A DNA stretch of 64,000 nt from Sphingopyxis sp. MSC1_008 (GCF_023197165.1 NZ_JALPRD010000004.1:1-64000); one strand, 5' to 3'. Positions 26,110 through 35,510 are shown, counted from the first letter of the stretch. Notes: generated from the sequence alone by a model not told the origin. Program-made: numbers and translations.

Positions 26110-27123
26110 TTAGAACAGGCGGGTGATCGCATAGAAGACCGCCGCGACCCCCGCGCTTGCCGGAATGGTAATGAACCACGCCGCGACGACATTGCCCGCG
26201 ACTCCCCAGCGCACCGCGCTCGCCCGGCGCGCGACGCCAGCGCCGATGATGCTGCCGGTGATCGTGTGCGTGGTCGACACCGGGATGCCGAGCAGGCTGG
26301 CGGTGAACACCATGATCGATCCGCCGGTCGACGCGGCAAAGCCCTGATGGTGCGACAGCTTGGTGATGCGGCCGCCCATCGTCTCGATGATTTTCCACCC
26401 GCCCGACAAGGTGCCGAGCGCAATCGCGACATAGCAGCTGAACGCGACCCAGTGCGGGATATGGAATTCGCCGCCGAGATAGCCGGTCGAATAGAGGAGC
26501 ACCGTGATGATCCCCATCGTCTTTTGCGCGTCGTTGAGCCCGTGGCTGATCGAATAAGCGGCGGAGGAGAGGAGATGGAGACGGCGGAAGGTCTTCTCCG
26601 CGAAACTGGCGGTCGACCGGCGGAGCGCCCAGCTGCTGACCAGCATCACCAGCATCGCGAGCATCATGCCGAGCAGCGGCGACAGGAAGATCGCGATGAC
26701 GGTCTTGTTGAGCCCGGTCCATTCGATCCCCTCGAACCCGGCATGCGCGACGCCGGCGCCGACGATCCCGCCGACGAGCGCGTGGCTCGACGACGACGGA
26801 ATGCCCTTCAGCCAGGTGACGACGTTCCAGAACATCGCACCGACCAGCGCGCCGAACACGACCGCGGGGGTCACCAGATCCTTGTCGATGATCCCCTTGC
26901 CGATCGTCTCCGCAACCTTGTGCAGTTCGGGAAAGATGACCGACAGAAAGTAAGCGGCAAAGTTGAAGAAGGCGGCGAACAGCACCGCCTGGACCGGCCG
27001 CAGCAGCCGCGTCGCGACGACGGTCGCGATGCTGTTCGCGGCGTCGTGCAGGCCGTTCAGGAAGTCGAACGCCAGCGCGAGGATGACGAGGCCGACGAGG
27101 AGCGGGAAAGCGAGTTCGTGCAT
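26110..27123 (-). CDS. pit: Low-affinity inorganic phosphate transporter, PiT family
   Basis: Integral membrane protein of 337 aa that moves metal-phosphate with H+ or Na+. The family signature occurs twice in inverted halves: FDFLNGLHDAANSIATVVATR near residues 19-39 and GIPVSTTHTITGSIIGAGVA near 273-292. GIPSSSSHALVGGIVGAGVA lies between, near 107-126. It follows the NUDIX-DUF47 gene by 15 bases and is surely in one transcript with it. DUF47 proteins beside PiT are thought to control the transporter. Confidence 0.92.
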   Translation of the reverse strand: MHELAFPLLVGLVILALAFDFLNGLHDAANSIATVVATRLLRPVQAVLFAAFFNFAAYFLSVIFPELHKVAETIGKGIIDKDLVTPAVVFGALVGAMFWNVVTWLKGIPSSSSHALVGGIVGAGVAHAGFEGIEWTGLNKTVIAIFLSPLLGMMLAMLVMLVSSWALRRSTASFAEKTFRRLHLLSSAAYSISHGLNDAQKTMGIITVLLYSTGYLGGEFHIPHWVAFSCYVAIALGTLSGGWKIIETMGGRITKLSHHQGFAASTGGSIMVFTASLLGIPVSTTHTITGSIIGAGVARRASAVRWGVAGNVVAAWFITIPASAGVAAVFYAITRLF

Positions 27124-27138
27124 GGTTCGCGCCCTCGC

Positions 27139-28263
27139 TTATGCGTGGTCGATGACCAGACCGTCGATCTCGTTCGCAACATCCTCGAAACTGTCGGTGA
27201 CGCGTTCGAGATGGCGGTAGAGTTCGCGCCCGATCAGGAAACGGACGCTATTCGACTGCCCATGCTCTTTGAACAGGCGCTTGAGCCCCGCGGCATGGAT
27301 TTCGTCGGCATGGCCCTCCATGCGCACCAGCCGTTCGGTGAGTTCGTGAAGGCGCACCGCATTTGCGGAAATGTTGCGCAGCAGGGGCAGCGCCTCAGCG
27401 GTCAGGCGCGCGGCGTCAACGATGATGCCGCCAATGTCGCGCATCTCGGGTTCGAATTCGGTAACGTCGTACAGGTCGACCGCGCCCGCGGTCTTCTGCA
27501 TCTCGTCGATCGCGTCGTCCATCGAGGCGATCAGGTCGGTGATCGCGCTGCGGTCGAACGGGGTCAGGAAGGTGCGGCGGACGGTCTGCAGCACTTCGCG
27601 GGTGATTGCGTCGGCGTCATGCTCGCGCTCGATGATTTCCTGCACATGGTCGGCCATGCCCTCGCCGCCCTGCAGCATGCGCGACAGCGCATTGGCGCCG
27701 GCGACGAGCGTCGCGGCGTGGCTTTCGAACAATTCGAAGAAATTTCCCTGTCGCGGCAGCAAACGCTGAAACCATGCGAACATCCAGCTAACCCCTGTCT
27801 TGTCTGCTACATTGTGGACGACGCCGCGCGGCTGGGCGACGGCGCGAAAACCGCCATCGCCGAACGAGCGGATCAGCGCCTGCAAATCGGGCTCCTCCAC
27901 CGCCGATGCGGCGTCGCGGAACGAGAACCATTTGCGGTCGCGTTCGTCCATTTCCTTCCAGTCGGCGAGTTCGTTCGTCACGGCGAGCGGGAAGACTTCG
28001 ACATTATACATGATCGACGCGCCATTGGCCCGGCGCTTCCTGTATTCATAGCTGCCGATCGGCGTCGGACAGACCGCGCCGATCACCCCCGCCTCTTCCT
28101 CGGCCTCGATCGCCGCGGCGGCGTGACGCGTGATGCCGGTCAGCGGATTGCCTTTTGGCACCACCCAGCGCTTCGTTTCGCGCGACGTGATCAGCAGGAT
28201 TTCGGTCGGCCCATCCTGCGCGGGTCCGCCGAATCGATACGGAAGGACAGCGATCTGACGCAT
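27139..28263 (-). CDS. NUDIX hydrolase fused to DUF47 (PhoU-like) domain
   Basis: One open frame of 374 aa with two domains. Residues 1-150 are a NUDIX domain whose Nudix box spans G38-V60. I44 and I52 replace the usual Glu and Arg, but E53, E56 and E57 are kept. Residues 161-374 are a complete DUF47/PhoU-like helical bundle, which usually stands alone beside PiT. M161 (27783) has AGGGG eight bases upstream and could be an internal start giving a separate 214-aa DUF47 protein. NUDIX enzymes of this kind can cleave diphosphoinositol or dinucleoside polyphosphates, so a joint role in phosphate sensing is plausible but inferred. Confidence 0.8.
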   Translation of the reverse strand: MRQIAVLPYRFGGPAQDGPTEILLITSRETKRWVVPKGNPLTGITRHAAAAIEAEEEAGVIGAVCPTPIGSYEYRKRRANGASIMYNVEVFPLAVTNELADWKEMDERDRKWFSFRDAASAVEEPDLQALIRSFGDGGFRAVAQPRGVVHNVADKTGVSWMFAWFQRLLPRQGNFFELFESHAATLVAGANALSRMLQGGEGMADHVQEIIEREHDADAITREVLQTVRRTFLTPFDRSAITDLIASMDDAIDEMQKTAGAVDLYDVTEFEPEMRDIGGIIVDAARLTAEALPLLRNISANAVRLHELTERLVRMEGHADEIHAAGLKRLFKEHGQSNSVRFLIGRELYRHLERVTDSFEDVANEIDGLVIDHA

Positions 28264-28444
28264 GAGGCTTTCATCCTTTCCGGCGGTTTCGGGCGCGCAT
28301 GGCCATGGGTGACAAAGAGGTTACGCCCCTATGACAATAATGTGACAGCGACAAGGACGCCGCCGCACTTTCCGTAAACGTCAATTCGATTGCAAAATGA
28401 AACGCGGTGCGTAATCTACCCATCAAACATAGTCGGGAGACAGG

Positions 28445-29986
28445 ATGATGGCAGGCACGGCGACGACGGAACGCCCCGCGGACGCGAAAGCTGCACCGGT
28501 CGATCAGGATGTGCTGATCGTCGGCGCGGGGATTTCGGGCATCGGCATGGCCGTGCATTTGCAGATGAACTCTCCCGACCGCAGCTTTACCCTCGTCGAG
28601 CGCCGCGAACAGCTTGGTGGCACCTGGGATTTGTTCCGTTACCCCGGCATCCGTTCGGACAGCGACATGCACACGCTCGGCTTTGTCTTCGAACCGTGGA
28701 AGCATGAAAAATCGATCGCCGATGGTCCCTCGATCCTCGAATATCTTAATCGCATCGTCGACGAACGCCATATCCGCGAGCGTATCCGCTTCGACAGCAA
28801 GGTCGTCGGCGCCGACTGGGACAGCAACGCCGCGCGCTGGACCGTGACGATGGAGGACAGCAAGGGCGCGCAGTCGACCACGACCGCGCGCTGGCTTTAC
28901 CTCGGCTCGGGCTATTATGATTATGACGAGCCGTTCGACGCGCAGTTCGCGGGCCGCGAGGATTTCCAGGGGCAGATCATCCACCCGCAATTCTGGCCGA
29001 AGGATCTCGATTACAAAGGCAAGAAAGTCGTCGTGATCGGATCGGGCGCGACCGCGGTGACCATCGTCCCGTCGCTGAAGGACGCCGCGCACGTCACGAT
29101 GCTCCAGCGCACGCCGACCTGGTATTTTATCCGGCCCGCTAAGGATGGCTTCGCCAACTTCCTTCGCAAGTTCCTGCCCGAGACGCTCGCATACAAGATC
29201 ACGCGTTTCAAGAATGTCCGGCTGCAGGATATCGCCTTCCGACGCGCGCGTGAGAAGCCCGAGAAGGTCAAGGAGTTCCTGACCAAGAAGCTGCAGGAAA
29301 GCCTTGGCGACCGCTACGACGCCGAAGCCTTTACCCCGCCCTATAACCCGTGGGACCAGCGGCTCTGCCTCGTCCCCGACGCCGATTTCTTCGAAGCGAT
29401 GAAGGCCGACAAGGCGTCGGTCGTGACCGATCATATTGAGAAATTCGACGCGACCGGCATCCAGCTGAAATCGGGCAAGCACCTTCACGCCGACGTCATC
29501 GTCACTGCCACTGGCCTGAAGCTCGCGGTCGCGGGCAAGATTCCGGTGCGCGTCGATGGCGCGCCGGTCGATTGGCACGATCATTTCTATTACAAGGCGT
29601 GCATGTTCTCGAACGTGCCGAACTTCTCGGCGGTGTTCGGTTATCTCAACGCGAGCTGGACGCTGCGCGCCGACATCGTGTCGGAATATGTCTGCCGCGT
29701 GCTCAACCATATGCGCCATACCGGAACGACGGTGGCGACCCCGGCGCTCGCCGACCCGTCGAGCCTCGAAGAGGAAAATGTCTTCGACTTCTCGTCGGGC
29801 TATATCCAGCGGTCGCTGCACATCATGCCGAAGAGCACGGTCGCGCTGCCCTGGCGGCTCAGCCAGAATTATGTCCAGGACCGGATCGACATGCGCACCG
29901 GCGCGATTGCCGACGGGGTGCTGACCTTCTCCAACGCGAAGGCCAAGGTTGCGGCGGCACCGGCGGAGCTGGAAGCCGCGGAGTAG
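28445..29986 (+). CDS. FAD-dependent Baeyer-Villiger-type monooxygenase
   Basis: Flavoprotein of 513 aa. The first Rossmann motif is VLIVGAGISGIGMA near residues 23-36 (FAD). The second is VVVIGSGATAVTIV near 195 (NADPH). Between them is FQGQIIHPQFWP, an exact match to the FxGxxxHxxxWP fingerprint of class B monooxygenases. Overall it resembles the EthA-like group, which oxidises ketones and thio-compounds. GGGAGACAGG precedes the first of two adjacent ATG codons. A weak promoter (TTGCAA, 16 bases, TAATCT at 28390-28417) lies upstream. The gene is isolated, so the natural substrate cannot be guessed. Confidence 0.9.
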   Translation: MMAGTATTERPADAKAAPVDQDVLIVGAGISGIGMAVHLQMNSPDRSFTLVERREQLGGTWDLFRYPGIRSDSDMHTLGFVFEPWKHEKSIADGPSILEYLNRIVDERHIRERIRFDSKVVGADWDSNAARWTVTMEDSKGAQSTTTARWLYLGSGYYDYDEPFDAQFAGREDFQGQIIHPQFWPKDLDYKGKKVVVIGSGATAVTIVPSLKDAAHVTMLQRTPTWYFIRPAKDGFANFLRKFLPETLAYKITRFKNVRLQDIAFRRAREKPEKVKEFLTKKLQESLGDRYDAEAFTPPYNPWDQRLCLVPDADFFEAMKADKASVVTDHIEKFDATGIQLKSGKHLHADVIVTATGLKLAVAGKIPVRVDGAPVDWHDHFYYKACMFSNVPNFSAVFGYLNASWTLRADIVSEYVCRVLNHMRHTGTTVATPALADPSSLEEENVFDFSSGYIQRSLHIMPKSTVALPWRLSQNYVQDRIDMRTGAIADGVLTFSNAKAKVAAAPAELEAAE

Positions 29987-29996
29987 GGTCAGAGAT

Positions 29997-30074
29997 CGTC
30001 GCCCCCGCGAAGGCGGGGGCGGCCGTCGGCTTTGCGTTACCTCTCCAGCGGCCCCCGCCTTCGCGGGGGCGACG
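29997..30074. repeat. Dispersed hairpin repeat (CCCCCGCGAAGGCGGGGG type)
   Basis: A 78-bp inverted repeat: CGTCGCCCCCGCGAAGGCGG at the left and its exact complement ending GCGGGGGCGACG at the right. It lies between the convergent monooxygenase and DUF3008 genes. Confidence 0.8.
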
Positions 30075-30099
30075 TGAAACGACTTACCTTCTTTATCTG

Positions 30100-30282
30100 T
30101 CAATCCGCGTGTTCAGGCTTGCCTTTGGTCGAGCCCTTGGCGAAATCCTCGAGCTGCTTTTCGGTCATGCTTTCGGCCATCTCTTTCGATGCGCCCTTGA
30201 GTTTCGACTTGGGCGTATCGCCGCGCTTGGCGCTGAGCGCGGCACCGGCGGCTTTCTGCTGGGCTTTCGATTTGGCTGGCAT
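30100..30282 (-). CDS. DUF3008 small basic protein
   Basis: A 60-aa hydrophilic, Lys-rich protein (MPAKSKAQQKAAGAALSAKR...KGASKEMAESMTEKQLEDFAK). It fits DUF3008, a small family often linked with the general stress regulon of alphaproteobacteria. CAAGGAGAA precedes the start. It follows the SDR gene by 23 bases and is likely in the same operon. Molecular role unknown. Confidence 0.85.
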   Translation of the reverse strand: MPAKSKAQQKAAGAALSAKRGDTPKSKLKGASKEMAESMTEKQLEDFAKGSTKGKPEHAD

Positions 30283-30305
30283 GGCAATTCTCCTTGCCCG
30301 CCCCG

Positions 30306-31241
30306 CTAGCCATTAACGATTGTGCCGCCGTTGGGATGCAGCACCTGACCCGACATATAGCTGCTGTCGTCGCAAGCGAGGAACAGGAAGCAGGGCGCAA
30401 CCTCATTAGGTTCGCCCGGGCGTTTCATCGGCGTGCTTTCGCCGAAAGTTGCGACCTTCTCGGCGGGCGCGCCGCCGCGCGGGTTCAATGGGGTCCAGAT
30501 CGGCCCCGGCGCAACGCCGTTCACGCGAATGCCCTTGTCGACCAGATTTTCGCTGAGCGAGCGGGTGAAGGCGGTGATCGCCCCCTTGGTGGCGCTATAG
30601 TCGAGCAGACCCTTCGATCCTTGATACATGGTGACGCTGGTGCAATTGACGATCGCCGCGCCTTTCTTCAGGTGCGGCAACGCCGCCTGCACCAGATAGA
30701 ACATGCCGAAGATGTTGGTGGCGAAGGTGCGCTGAAGCTGGTCCTCGCTGATGTCGCGGATATCCGCCGCCGGATGCTGTTCGCCGGCATTATTGACGAG
30801 GATGTCGAGGCGGCCGAGCTTGTCGACCGTCTGCGCGACGATCTTTTCGCCTGCCTTCGCCTTGCCGACATCGGCCTTGATCGCGATCGCTCGCCGTCCC
30901 TCGGCTTCGACGATCGCCGCCGTGTCGTCGGCGTCCGCCTTGTTGTCGAGATAGACGATCGCGATGTCGGCGCCCTCGCGCGCGAACAGCGCGCAGACCG
31001 CGCGGCCGATCCCGCTGTCGCCCCCGGTGACGATCGCGACCTTGCCGTCGAGCCGCCCCGATCCCGGATAGCACGGTTCCCACTTGGGCGGACGGTCGAG
31101 ATCGGCTTCGCGGTCGGATGGCGGCTTGGCGATGGTCTTACCCGACCCGACCGCGCGGCGTAGTTTCGTCGCGGCGCTACGCTTGCCCTTCTTTTCCTTT
31201 GCGCTTTCGCCAACCTTGCCGGCTTTGGGCTGTTTCGCCAT
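30306..31241 (-). CDS. SDR oxidoreductase, stress-type with basic N-terminal extension
   Basis: SDR of 311 aa. About 50 residues, mostly Lys/Arg-rich, precede the domain, and the linker RPPKWEPCYPGSGRLDGKVA is typical of the YhdF/YhxD-like subgroup found in stress regulons. It has cofactor motif TGGDSGIG, NNAG, and YSATK with an upstream catalytic Ser in CTSVTM. The start at 31241 was chosen (AAGGACAAGG upstream) because the earlier in-frame ATG at 31292 would overlap the preceding gene by 35 bases. It sits upstream of DUF3008. Substrate unknown. Confidence 0.88.
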   Translation of the reverse strand: MAKQPKAGKVGESAKEKKGKRSAATKLRRAVGSGKTIAKPPSDREADLDRPPKWEPCYPGSGRLDGKVAIVTGGDSGIGRAVCALFAREGADIAIVYLDNKADADDTAAIVEAEGRRAIAIKADVGKAKAGEKIVAQTVDKLGRLDILVNNAGEQHPAADIRDISEDQLQRTFATNIFGMFYLVQAALPHLKKGAAIVNCTSVTMYQGSKGLLDYSATKGAITAFTRSLSENLVDKGIRVNGVAPGPIWTPLNPRGGAPAEKVATFGESTPMKRPGEPNEVAPCFLFLACDDSSYMSGQVLHPNGGTIVNG

Positions 31242-31257
31242 GGCCTTGTCCTTCGGT

Positions 31258-32091
31258 TCAGTTGATGGGGAGGAAGTCGCGCGCGAATTCATCCTTCACG
31301 GCTTTGACGAGCGCACCGGTGACCGGGACGTTGATCTTGTAGCTTCCCTCGGCATAGGGGCCGACCTCATAGGGTGCGATCGCGATCGTCATCCGGTCGA
31401 GATAGCGCCCGTCTGTCGAGCCGAGCCACACCGTCTGCGCCGATGCGCGCGGGCACTTACCGAACGGACTGTCGGGCGCCTCGTCGGCCGTGATCCCCTT
31501 CGCGGCTTTCGCGCGCTTTATGCCGGCGCAGAAGGAATCGCGGATGGCAGCGTCAAAGGCTTCGCCGCTCTGGAACAGGTCGAGCGGCTTCAACTGCTTG
31601 CGCCGGTTGCGGTCCCAGATCAGCGTGTCGAAGGTCTGCATGCCGTGCGCGCCGCCGGTATAGGTCTCGACCTCGGCCGAGAGGCTGAGGAATCGCGGTG
31701 TGCTGGTCACGCGTTGCCAAGTCTGCCGATAGCTGTGCGCGTGATAGGGGAATCCGCCCTTTTCCGCCGCCGCCTTGTCGCGCTGCGCGGCCGCGACCAT
31801 CGCCTCGCGCTTCGCCGCACGGTCGCTGTCGAGCGCCTTGGCGAGTTCGGGGATTCGCGCGGCTTCTTTAGGATAGGCATAGACGAATTCGATCAGGTCG
31901 TTGCTTTCGGTGACGTTCGACGCGGGAGCGCCCTTTGCGGCTTCATCGGCGGCGGCCCCGGGCGGCGCGCCGGGCACCGAAGCGGCGGCCACTTTTTCCG
32001 CCTTTGTCGGCTTGTCGTCGGAACACCCCGCCAGCAGCAGCGCGCCGGCAAGGATTGAAGTGGCGTTTCGCCAAAGCGTTTCGGTCGTCAT
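31258..32091 (-). CDS. DUF3298/DUF4163-type lipoprotein
   Basis: Lipoprotein of 277 aa. The start MTTETLW at 32091 gives a clean signal with lipobox LLLAGC near residue 22. A Pro/Ala-rich linker follows, then a soluble domain with the RsiV-like pattern: FLSLSAEVETYTGGAHGMQTF, then DLFQSGEAFDAAIRDSF, and a C-terminal MTIAIAPYEVGPYAEG. These motifs are typical of the DUF4163 + DUF3298 combination, which occurs in cell-wall-associated proteins and in lysozyme-sensing RsiV. Ligand unknown. It is followed after 16 bases by the SDR gene and is divergent from the M17 peptidase gene. Confidence 0.85.
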   Translation of the reverse strand: MTTETLWRNATSILAGALLLAGCSDDKPTKAEKVAAASVPGAPPGAAADEAAKGAPASNVTESNDLIEFVYAYPKEAARIPELAKALDSDRAAKREAMVAAAQRDKAAAEKGGFPYHAHSYRQTWQRVTSTPRFLSLSAEVETYTGGAHGMQTFDTLIWDRNRRKQLKPLDLFQSGEAFDAAIRDSFCAGIKRAKAAKGITADEAPDSPFGKCPRASAQTVWLGSTDGRYLDRMTIAIAPYEVGPYAEGSYKINVPVTGALVKAVKDEFARDFLPIN

Positions 32092-32146
32092 GCAGACATA
32101 ACGCCGGGAATCGACAAAATATCCCGAGCAGCCTAGCACCGCGTGC

Positions 32147-33550
32147 ATGACCGACTATTCCGACCTGATCCAGCCCGACAAGGGGCAGGACGCGCGCCCG
32201 ATCCACCTCGTCGACAAGAAGGGCTATGACGAATGGTTGAAGGGCCGCAGCGCCCGCGAACGCGCGCATCTTGCCGCGGTCGGTTTCAAACCCGATGCGT
32301 TCGTCCATGCGATCCTGCCCGGCGACGATCCCGAAAAATGGGCGGTCGTCACCACGGTCGCCAAAGCCGACAGCCTGTCGGCATGGTGTCTCGCCAAGCT
32401 CGGGCAGATCCTGCCCGAAGGCCGCTACCGCCTCGAAGGCCAGCAGCCGGGCAAGGCGCTGTTCGGATGGATGAGCGCGCAATATCGCTTCGACACCTAT
32501 AAATCGAACGCGCCCACCAAGGGGCCGCGTGTGCTGCTGACGACCGATGTCGGCGCGATCGCGCCAATGGTCGCCGAAATGCGCGCGACCGCGCTCGTCC
32601 GCGACCTCGTCAACACGCCCGCCGCCGATATGGGGCCTGCCGCGATCGAGAAAGCGGCCGAACGCATCGCGAAGGCGCATGGCGGCAAGCTGATCGTCAC
32701 CAAGGGCGAGGCGCTCGAACAGGGCTATCCGATGATCCACGCGGTCGGACGCGCAGCGGCGAAGCATCACGCGCCGCGGCTGATCGAGATCGAATGGGGC
32801 AAAGATAATCATCCGCGCGTCGCGCTGGTCGGCAAGGGGATCAGCTTCGACAGCGGCGGGCTCGACATCAAGCCCGCGGCGGGCATGCGGTTGATGAAGA
32901 AGGATATGGGCGGCGCCGCGCATGTGCTCGCGCTCGCCGAACTGGTGATGGCGAGCGGGCTGCCGGTGCGGCTGCATTGCCTGGTCGCAGCGGCCGAAAA
33001 TGCGATCTCGGCCGATGCATTCCGTCCGGGCGATGTGCTGAAGAGCCGCCTCGGGCTGACGGTCGAGATCGGCAACACCGACGCCGAAGGGCGGCTGGTG
33101 CTGGGCGATGCGTTGACCAAAGCGGGCGAAGCCAAGCCCGAGTTGATCGTCGATTTCGCGACGCTGACCGGCGCCGCGCGCGTCGCGCTCGGCCCCGACC
33201 TGCCGCCACTGTTCGCCAATGACGACGCGCTTGCCGACGCGATGCTGGCGGCGGGGATCGACCGCGACGACCCTTTGTGGCGGATGCCGCTGTGGGACGG
33301 CTATGCCGACCTGCTCGAAACCGACATCGCCGATATTGGCAATGCGGGCAGTTCGCCGTTCGCCGGGACGATCACCGCGGCGCTGTTCCTGAAGCGTTTC
33401 GTGCCCGACGGAGCGCTGTGGGCACATATCGACACCTTCGCCTGGCGCCCCGCGGCCAAACCCGGACGTCCGAAAGGCGGCGCCGCGCTGGGCCTCCGCG
33501 CAGCGTGGGCGATGCTTCAGTCGCGCTACGACCGGCGCGGGAAAAACTGA
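32147..33550 (+). CDS. Leucyl aminopeptidase, M17 family
   Basis: Cytosolic di-zinc aminopeptidase of 467 aa that removes N-terminal residues from peptides. The metal-binding core is complete: VALVGKGISFDSGGLDIKP near residue 225-243, MKKDMGGAAHVLALA, and the signature NTDAEGRLVLGDAL near 307-320. The N-terminal domain is shorter and different from PepA, as in the alphaproteobacterial M17 branch. The NlpC/P60 peptidase gene follows after 85 bases, so a cell-wall-peptide salvage pair is possible. Confidence 0.93.
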   Translation: MTDYSDLIQPDKGQDARPIHLVDKKGYDEWLKGRSARERAHLAAVGFKPDAFVHAILPGDDPEKWAVVTTVAKADSLSAWCLAKLGQILPEGRYRLEGQQPGKALFGWMSAQYRFDTYKSNAPTKGPRVLLTTDVGAIAPMVAEMRATALVRDLVNTPAADMGPAAIEKAAERIAKAHGGKLIVTKGEALEQGYPMIHAVGRAAAKHHAPRLIEIEWGKDNHPRVALVGKGISFDSGGLDIKPAAGMRLMKKDMGGAAHVLALAELVMASGLPVRLHCLVAAAENAISADAFRPGDVLKSRLGLTVEIGNTDAEGRLVLGDALTKAGEAKPELIVDFATLTGAARVALGPDLPPLFANDDALADAMLAAGIDRDDPLWRMPLWDGYADLLETDIADIGNAGSSPFAGTITAALFLKRFVPDGALWAHIDTFAWRPAAKPGRPKGGAALGLRAAWAMLQSRYDRRGKN

Positions 33551-33635
33551 ACATTCTTGATAAAGAGGGGCCTGCTGGTCTAATGGCGCGCGATTGTCCG
33601 CAGCACGCGGATGTCGGGTTTACACAGGACGGCAA

Positions 33636-34580
33636 GTGACAGCAGAAAGTGGCGATAATTCAGCGGCCAATCGCGTGCGCATGGGGCGGCCCGGCGCCGC
33701 GGGCGCGGGCCGCGATCGCTTTGGCCTGACGGGCACGTCGCAGAGCTTCGATCCGCGCGTCGTCGCGATCCGCCCCGACCTCGCCGATATCGCGGTCGCC
33801 GGAACGCATTTCGCACCGCACTATGCCGCACCGATGATGCGCAGCGGCGTGCTGCCCGCCGCATCGCTGCGCGCATCGCCGTCGGTCAATGCCGACCAGA
33901 CGAGCGAGCTGCTGTTCGGCGAAGGCTTCGCGCTGCTCGACCTCACCGGCGGCTGGGCGTGGGGTTATTGCCTCGCCGACCATTATGTCGGCTATCTTGC
34001 CGCCGAAGCGCTGGCCGCGCCGATCGCGCCGACGCACCGCGTCGCGATGATCGAGGCGATGCTGCACAGCGCGCCCGATGCCGCGAGCGGCGGCCCCGCC
34101 GTCCTGCCGCGCGGTGCGCTGGTGATGGGCGAGCCCGAGGGCGAGTGGCTCGCGACGTCGCACGGCTACCTGCCGCTGGCGTCGCTCGTCGAAGTCGGCA
34201 CGGAGGAAAGTGACCCTGCGGAACTCGCCGAGCAGATGATCGGCACGCCCTATGTCTGGGGCGGCCGCACCGCGAAAGGCATCGACTGCTCGGGCCTCGT
34301 CCAGCTCGTATGGGCTGCCGCGGGGATCCAGCTGCCGCGCGACAGCGACCTGCAGCTTGCGTCGCTCGGTGCCGACAAGGATGTCGACCCGGCGCAGCTC
34401 GCGCGCGGCGACCTCGTCTTCTTTCCCGGCCATGTCGGCATCATGGCCGACGACCAGACGATCATCCACGCGAGCCGACGATGGATGGCGGTGAACAGCG
34501 AACCGCTGGCCGACGTCATCGCGCGGTCGGCCGCAAAGGATCATGATCCGCCGGTGAGCGGATATAAAAGACTGCGATAA
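33636..34580 (+). CDS. NlpC/P60 (C40) cysteine peptidase
   Basis: Protein of 314 aa that should cleave D-Glu-diamino-acid links of cell-wall peptides. The N-terminal half contains an SH3-like fold (SELLFGEGFALLDLTGGWAWGY). The C-terminal C40 domain has the catalytic Cys in GIDCSGLVQLVW, His in FPGHVGIM, and the third residue probably in IIHASR. No signal peptide is seen, so it may act on imported muropeptides. The GTG start at 33636 has AGGACGG upstream; an ATG at 33594 is also possible. The argC start follows the stop by three bases, suggesting one transcript. Confidence 0.88.
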   Translation: MTAESGDNSAANRVRMGRPGAAGAGRDRFGLTGTSQSFDPRVVAIRPDLADIAVAGTHFAPHYAAPMMRSGVLPAASLRASPSVNADQTSELLFGEGFALLDLTGGWAWGYCLADHYVGYLAAEALAAPIAPTHRVAMIEAMLHSAPDAASGGPAVLPRGALVMGEPEGEWLATSHGYLPLASLVEVGTEESDPAELAEQMIGTPYVWGGRTAKGIDCSGLVQLVWAAAGIQLPRDSDLQLASLGADKDVDPAQLARGDLVFFPGHVGIMADDQTIIHASRRWMAVNSEPLADVIARSAAKDHDPPVSGYKRLR

Positions 34581-34583
34581 GAT

Positions 34584-35510
34584 ATGACGAAAACGGTTTT
34601 CATCGACGGCGCGGCGGGTACGACGGGCCTCGAAATCGCCGAGCGGCTTGCGGGTCGGGACGAGTTCACGCTGATCACGCTCGACGATGCGCGTCGCAAG
34701 GATTCCGCGGCGCGGCGCGAGGCGCTGAACGACGCCGATTTCGTGATCCTCTGCCTTCCCGACGATGCGGCGCGCGAGGCAGTCGCGATGATCGGCAATG
34801 ATCGCACCCGTGTCATCGACGCATCGACCGCGCATCGTGTCGCGCCGGGCTGGGTCTATGGCTTTCCCGAAGTCAGCGGGCACGATGCCGTTGCGAAGGC
34901 CGCGCGCGTGTCAAACCCCGGCTGCTATTCGACGGGCTTCATCGCGCTCGTCGCACCGCTCGTGCAGGCGGGCCTGCTTCCCGCCGACTGGCCCTATATC
35001 TGTCACGCGGTCAGCGGCTATTCGGGCGGCGGGAAGGCGCTGATCGAACGCTTCGAGGAGGATCCGGACATTGCGTGGCGCGGCTATGCGCTGGCACTCG
35101 GCCACAAGCATGTGCCCGAGATGCAGGCGTGGTGCGGCCTTGCGATCGGCCCGCTCTTTTCGCCCGCCGTGATCGCGACGCACCGCGGGATGGTGGTCGA
35201 GGTTCCGTTGCCGCTGAATGCCATGCCGGCCGCCGCGTCGCCTGACGCGCTGCGCGCGGCACTCGCCGATTTCTATGGCGCGAGCCCGGTCGTCGTCATG
35301 GGCGAGGCGCCCGCAGACGGCGAGATGCTTCTCCGCGCGTCGGATGCGGGTGACGACCGGATCGAATTGTCCGTCTTCGCCAACGCCGATGCCAGTCAGG
35401 CACGCCTCGTCGCGCGGCTCGACAATCTGGGCAAGGGCGCGAGCGGCGCGTGCGTCCAGAACCTCAACATCATGGCGGGATTGCCCGAAACCGCGGGTCT
35501 GCGAATCTAG
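34584..35510 (+). CDS. argC: N-acetyl-gamma-glutamyl-phosphate reductase, type 2
   Basis: Arginine-synthesis enzyme of 308 aa that reduces N-acetylglutamyl phosphate with NADPH. The N-terminal FIDGAAGTTGLEI binds the cofactor. The catalytic Cys lies in VSNPGCYSTGF near residue 113, and HKHVPEM carries the conserved His. It is shorter than the roughly 345-aa type 1 enzymes and fits the type 2 branch. It follows the NlpC/P60 gene by three bases. No other arg gene is nearby. Confidence 0.93.
   Translation: MTKTVFIDGAAGTTGLEIAERLAGRDEFTLITLDDARRKDSAARREALNDADFVILCLPDDAAREAVAMIGNDRTRVIDASTAHRVAPGWVYGFPEVSGHDAVAKAARVSNPGCYSTGFIALVAPLVQAGLLPADWPYICHAVSGYSGGGKALIERFEEDPDIAWRGYALALGHKHVPEMQAWCGLAIGPLFSPAVIATHRGMVVEVPLPLNAMPAAASPDALRAALADFYGASPVVVMGEAPADGEMLLRASDAGDDRIELSVFANADASQARLVARLDNLGKGASGACVQNLNIMAGLPETAGLRI

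Noticed and set aside
26266..28377. 703-codon + strand frame opposite pit and NUDIX-DUF47
   Set aside because: Composition is typical of an antisense shadow and the opposite strand carries recognised families over the entire length.
28271..30103. 610-codon - strand frame opposite the monooxygenase
   Set aside because: The + strand has both Rossmann motifs and the BVMO fingerprint. The antisense frame has no recognisable motif.
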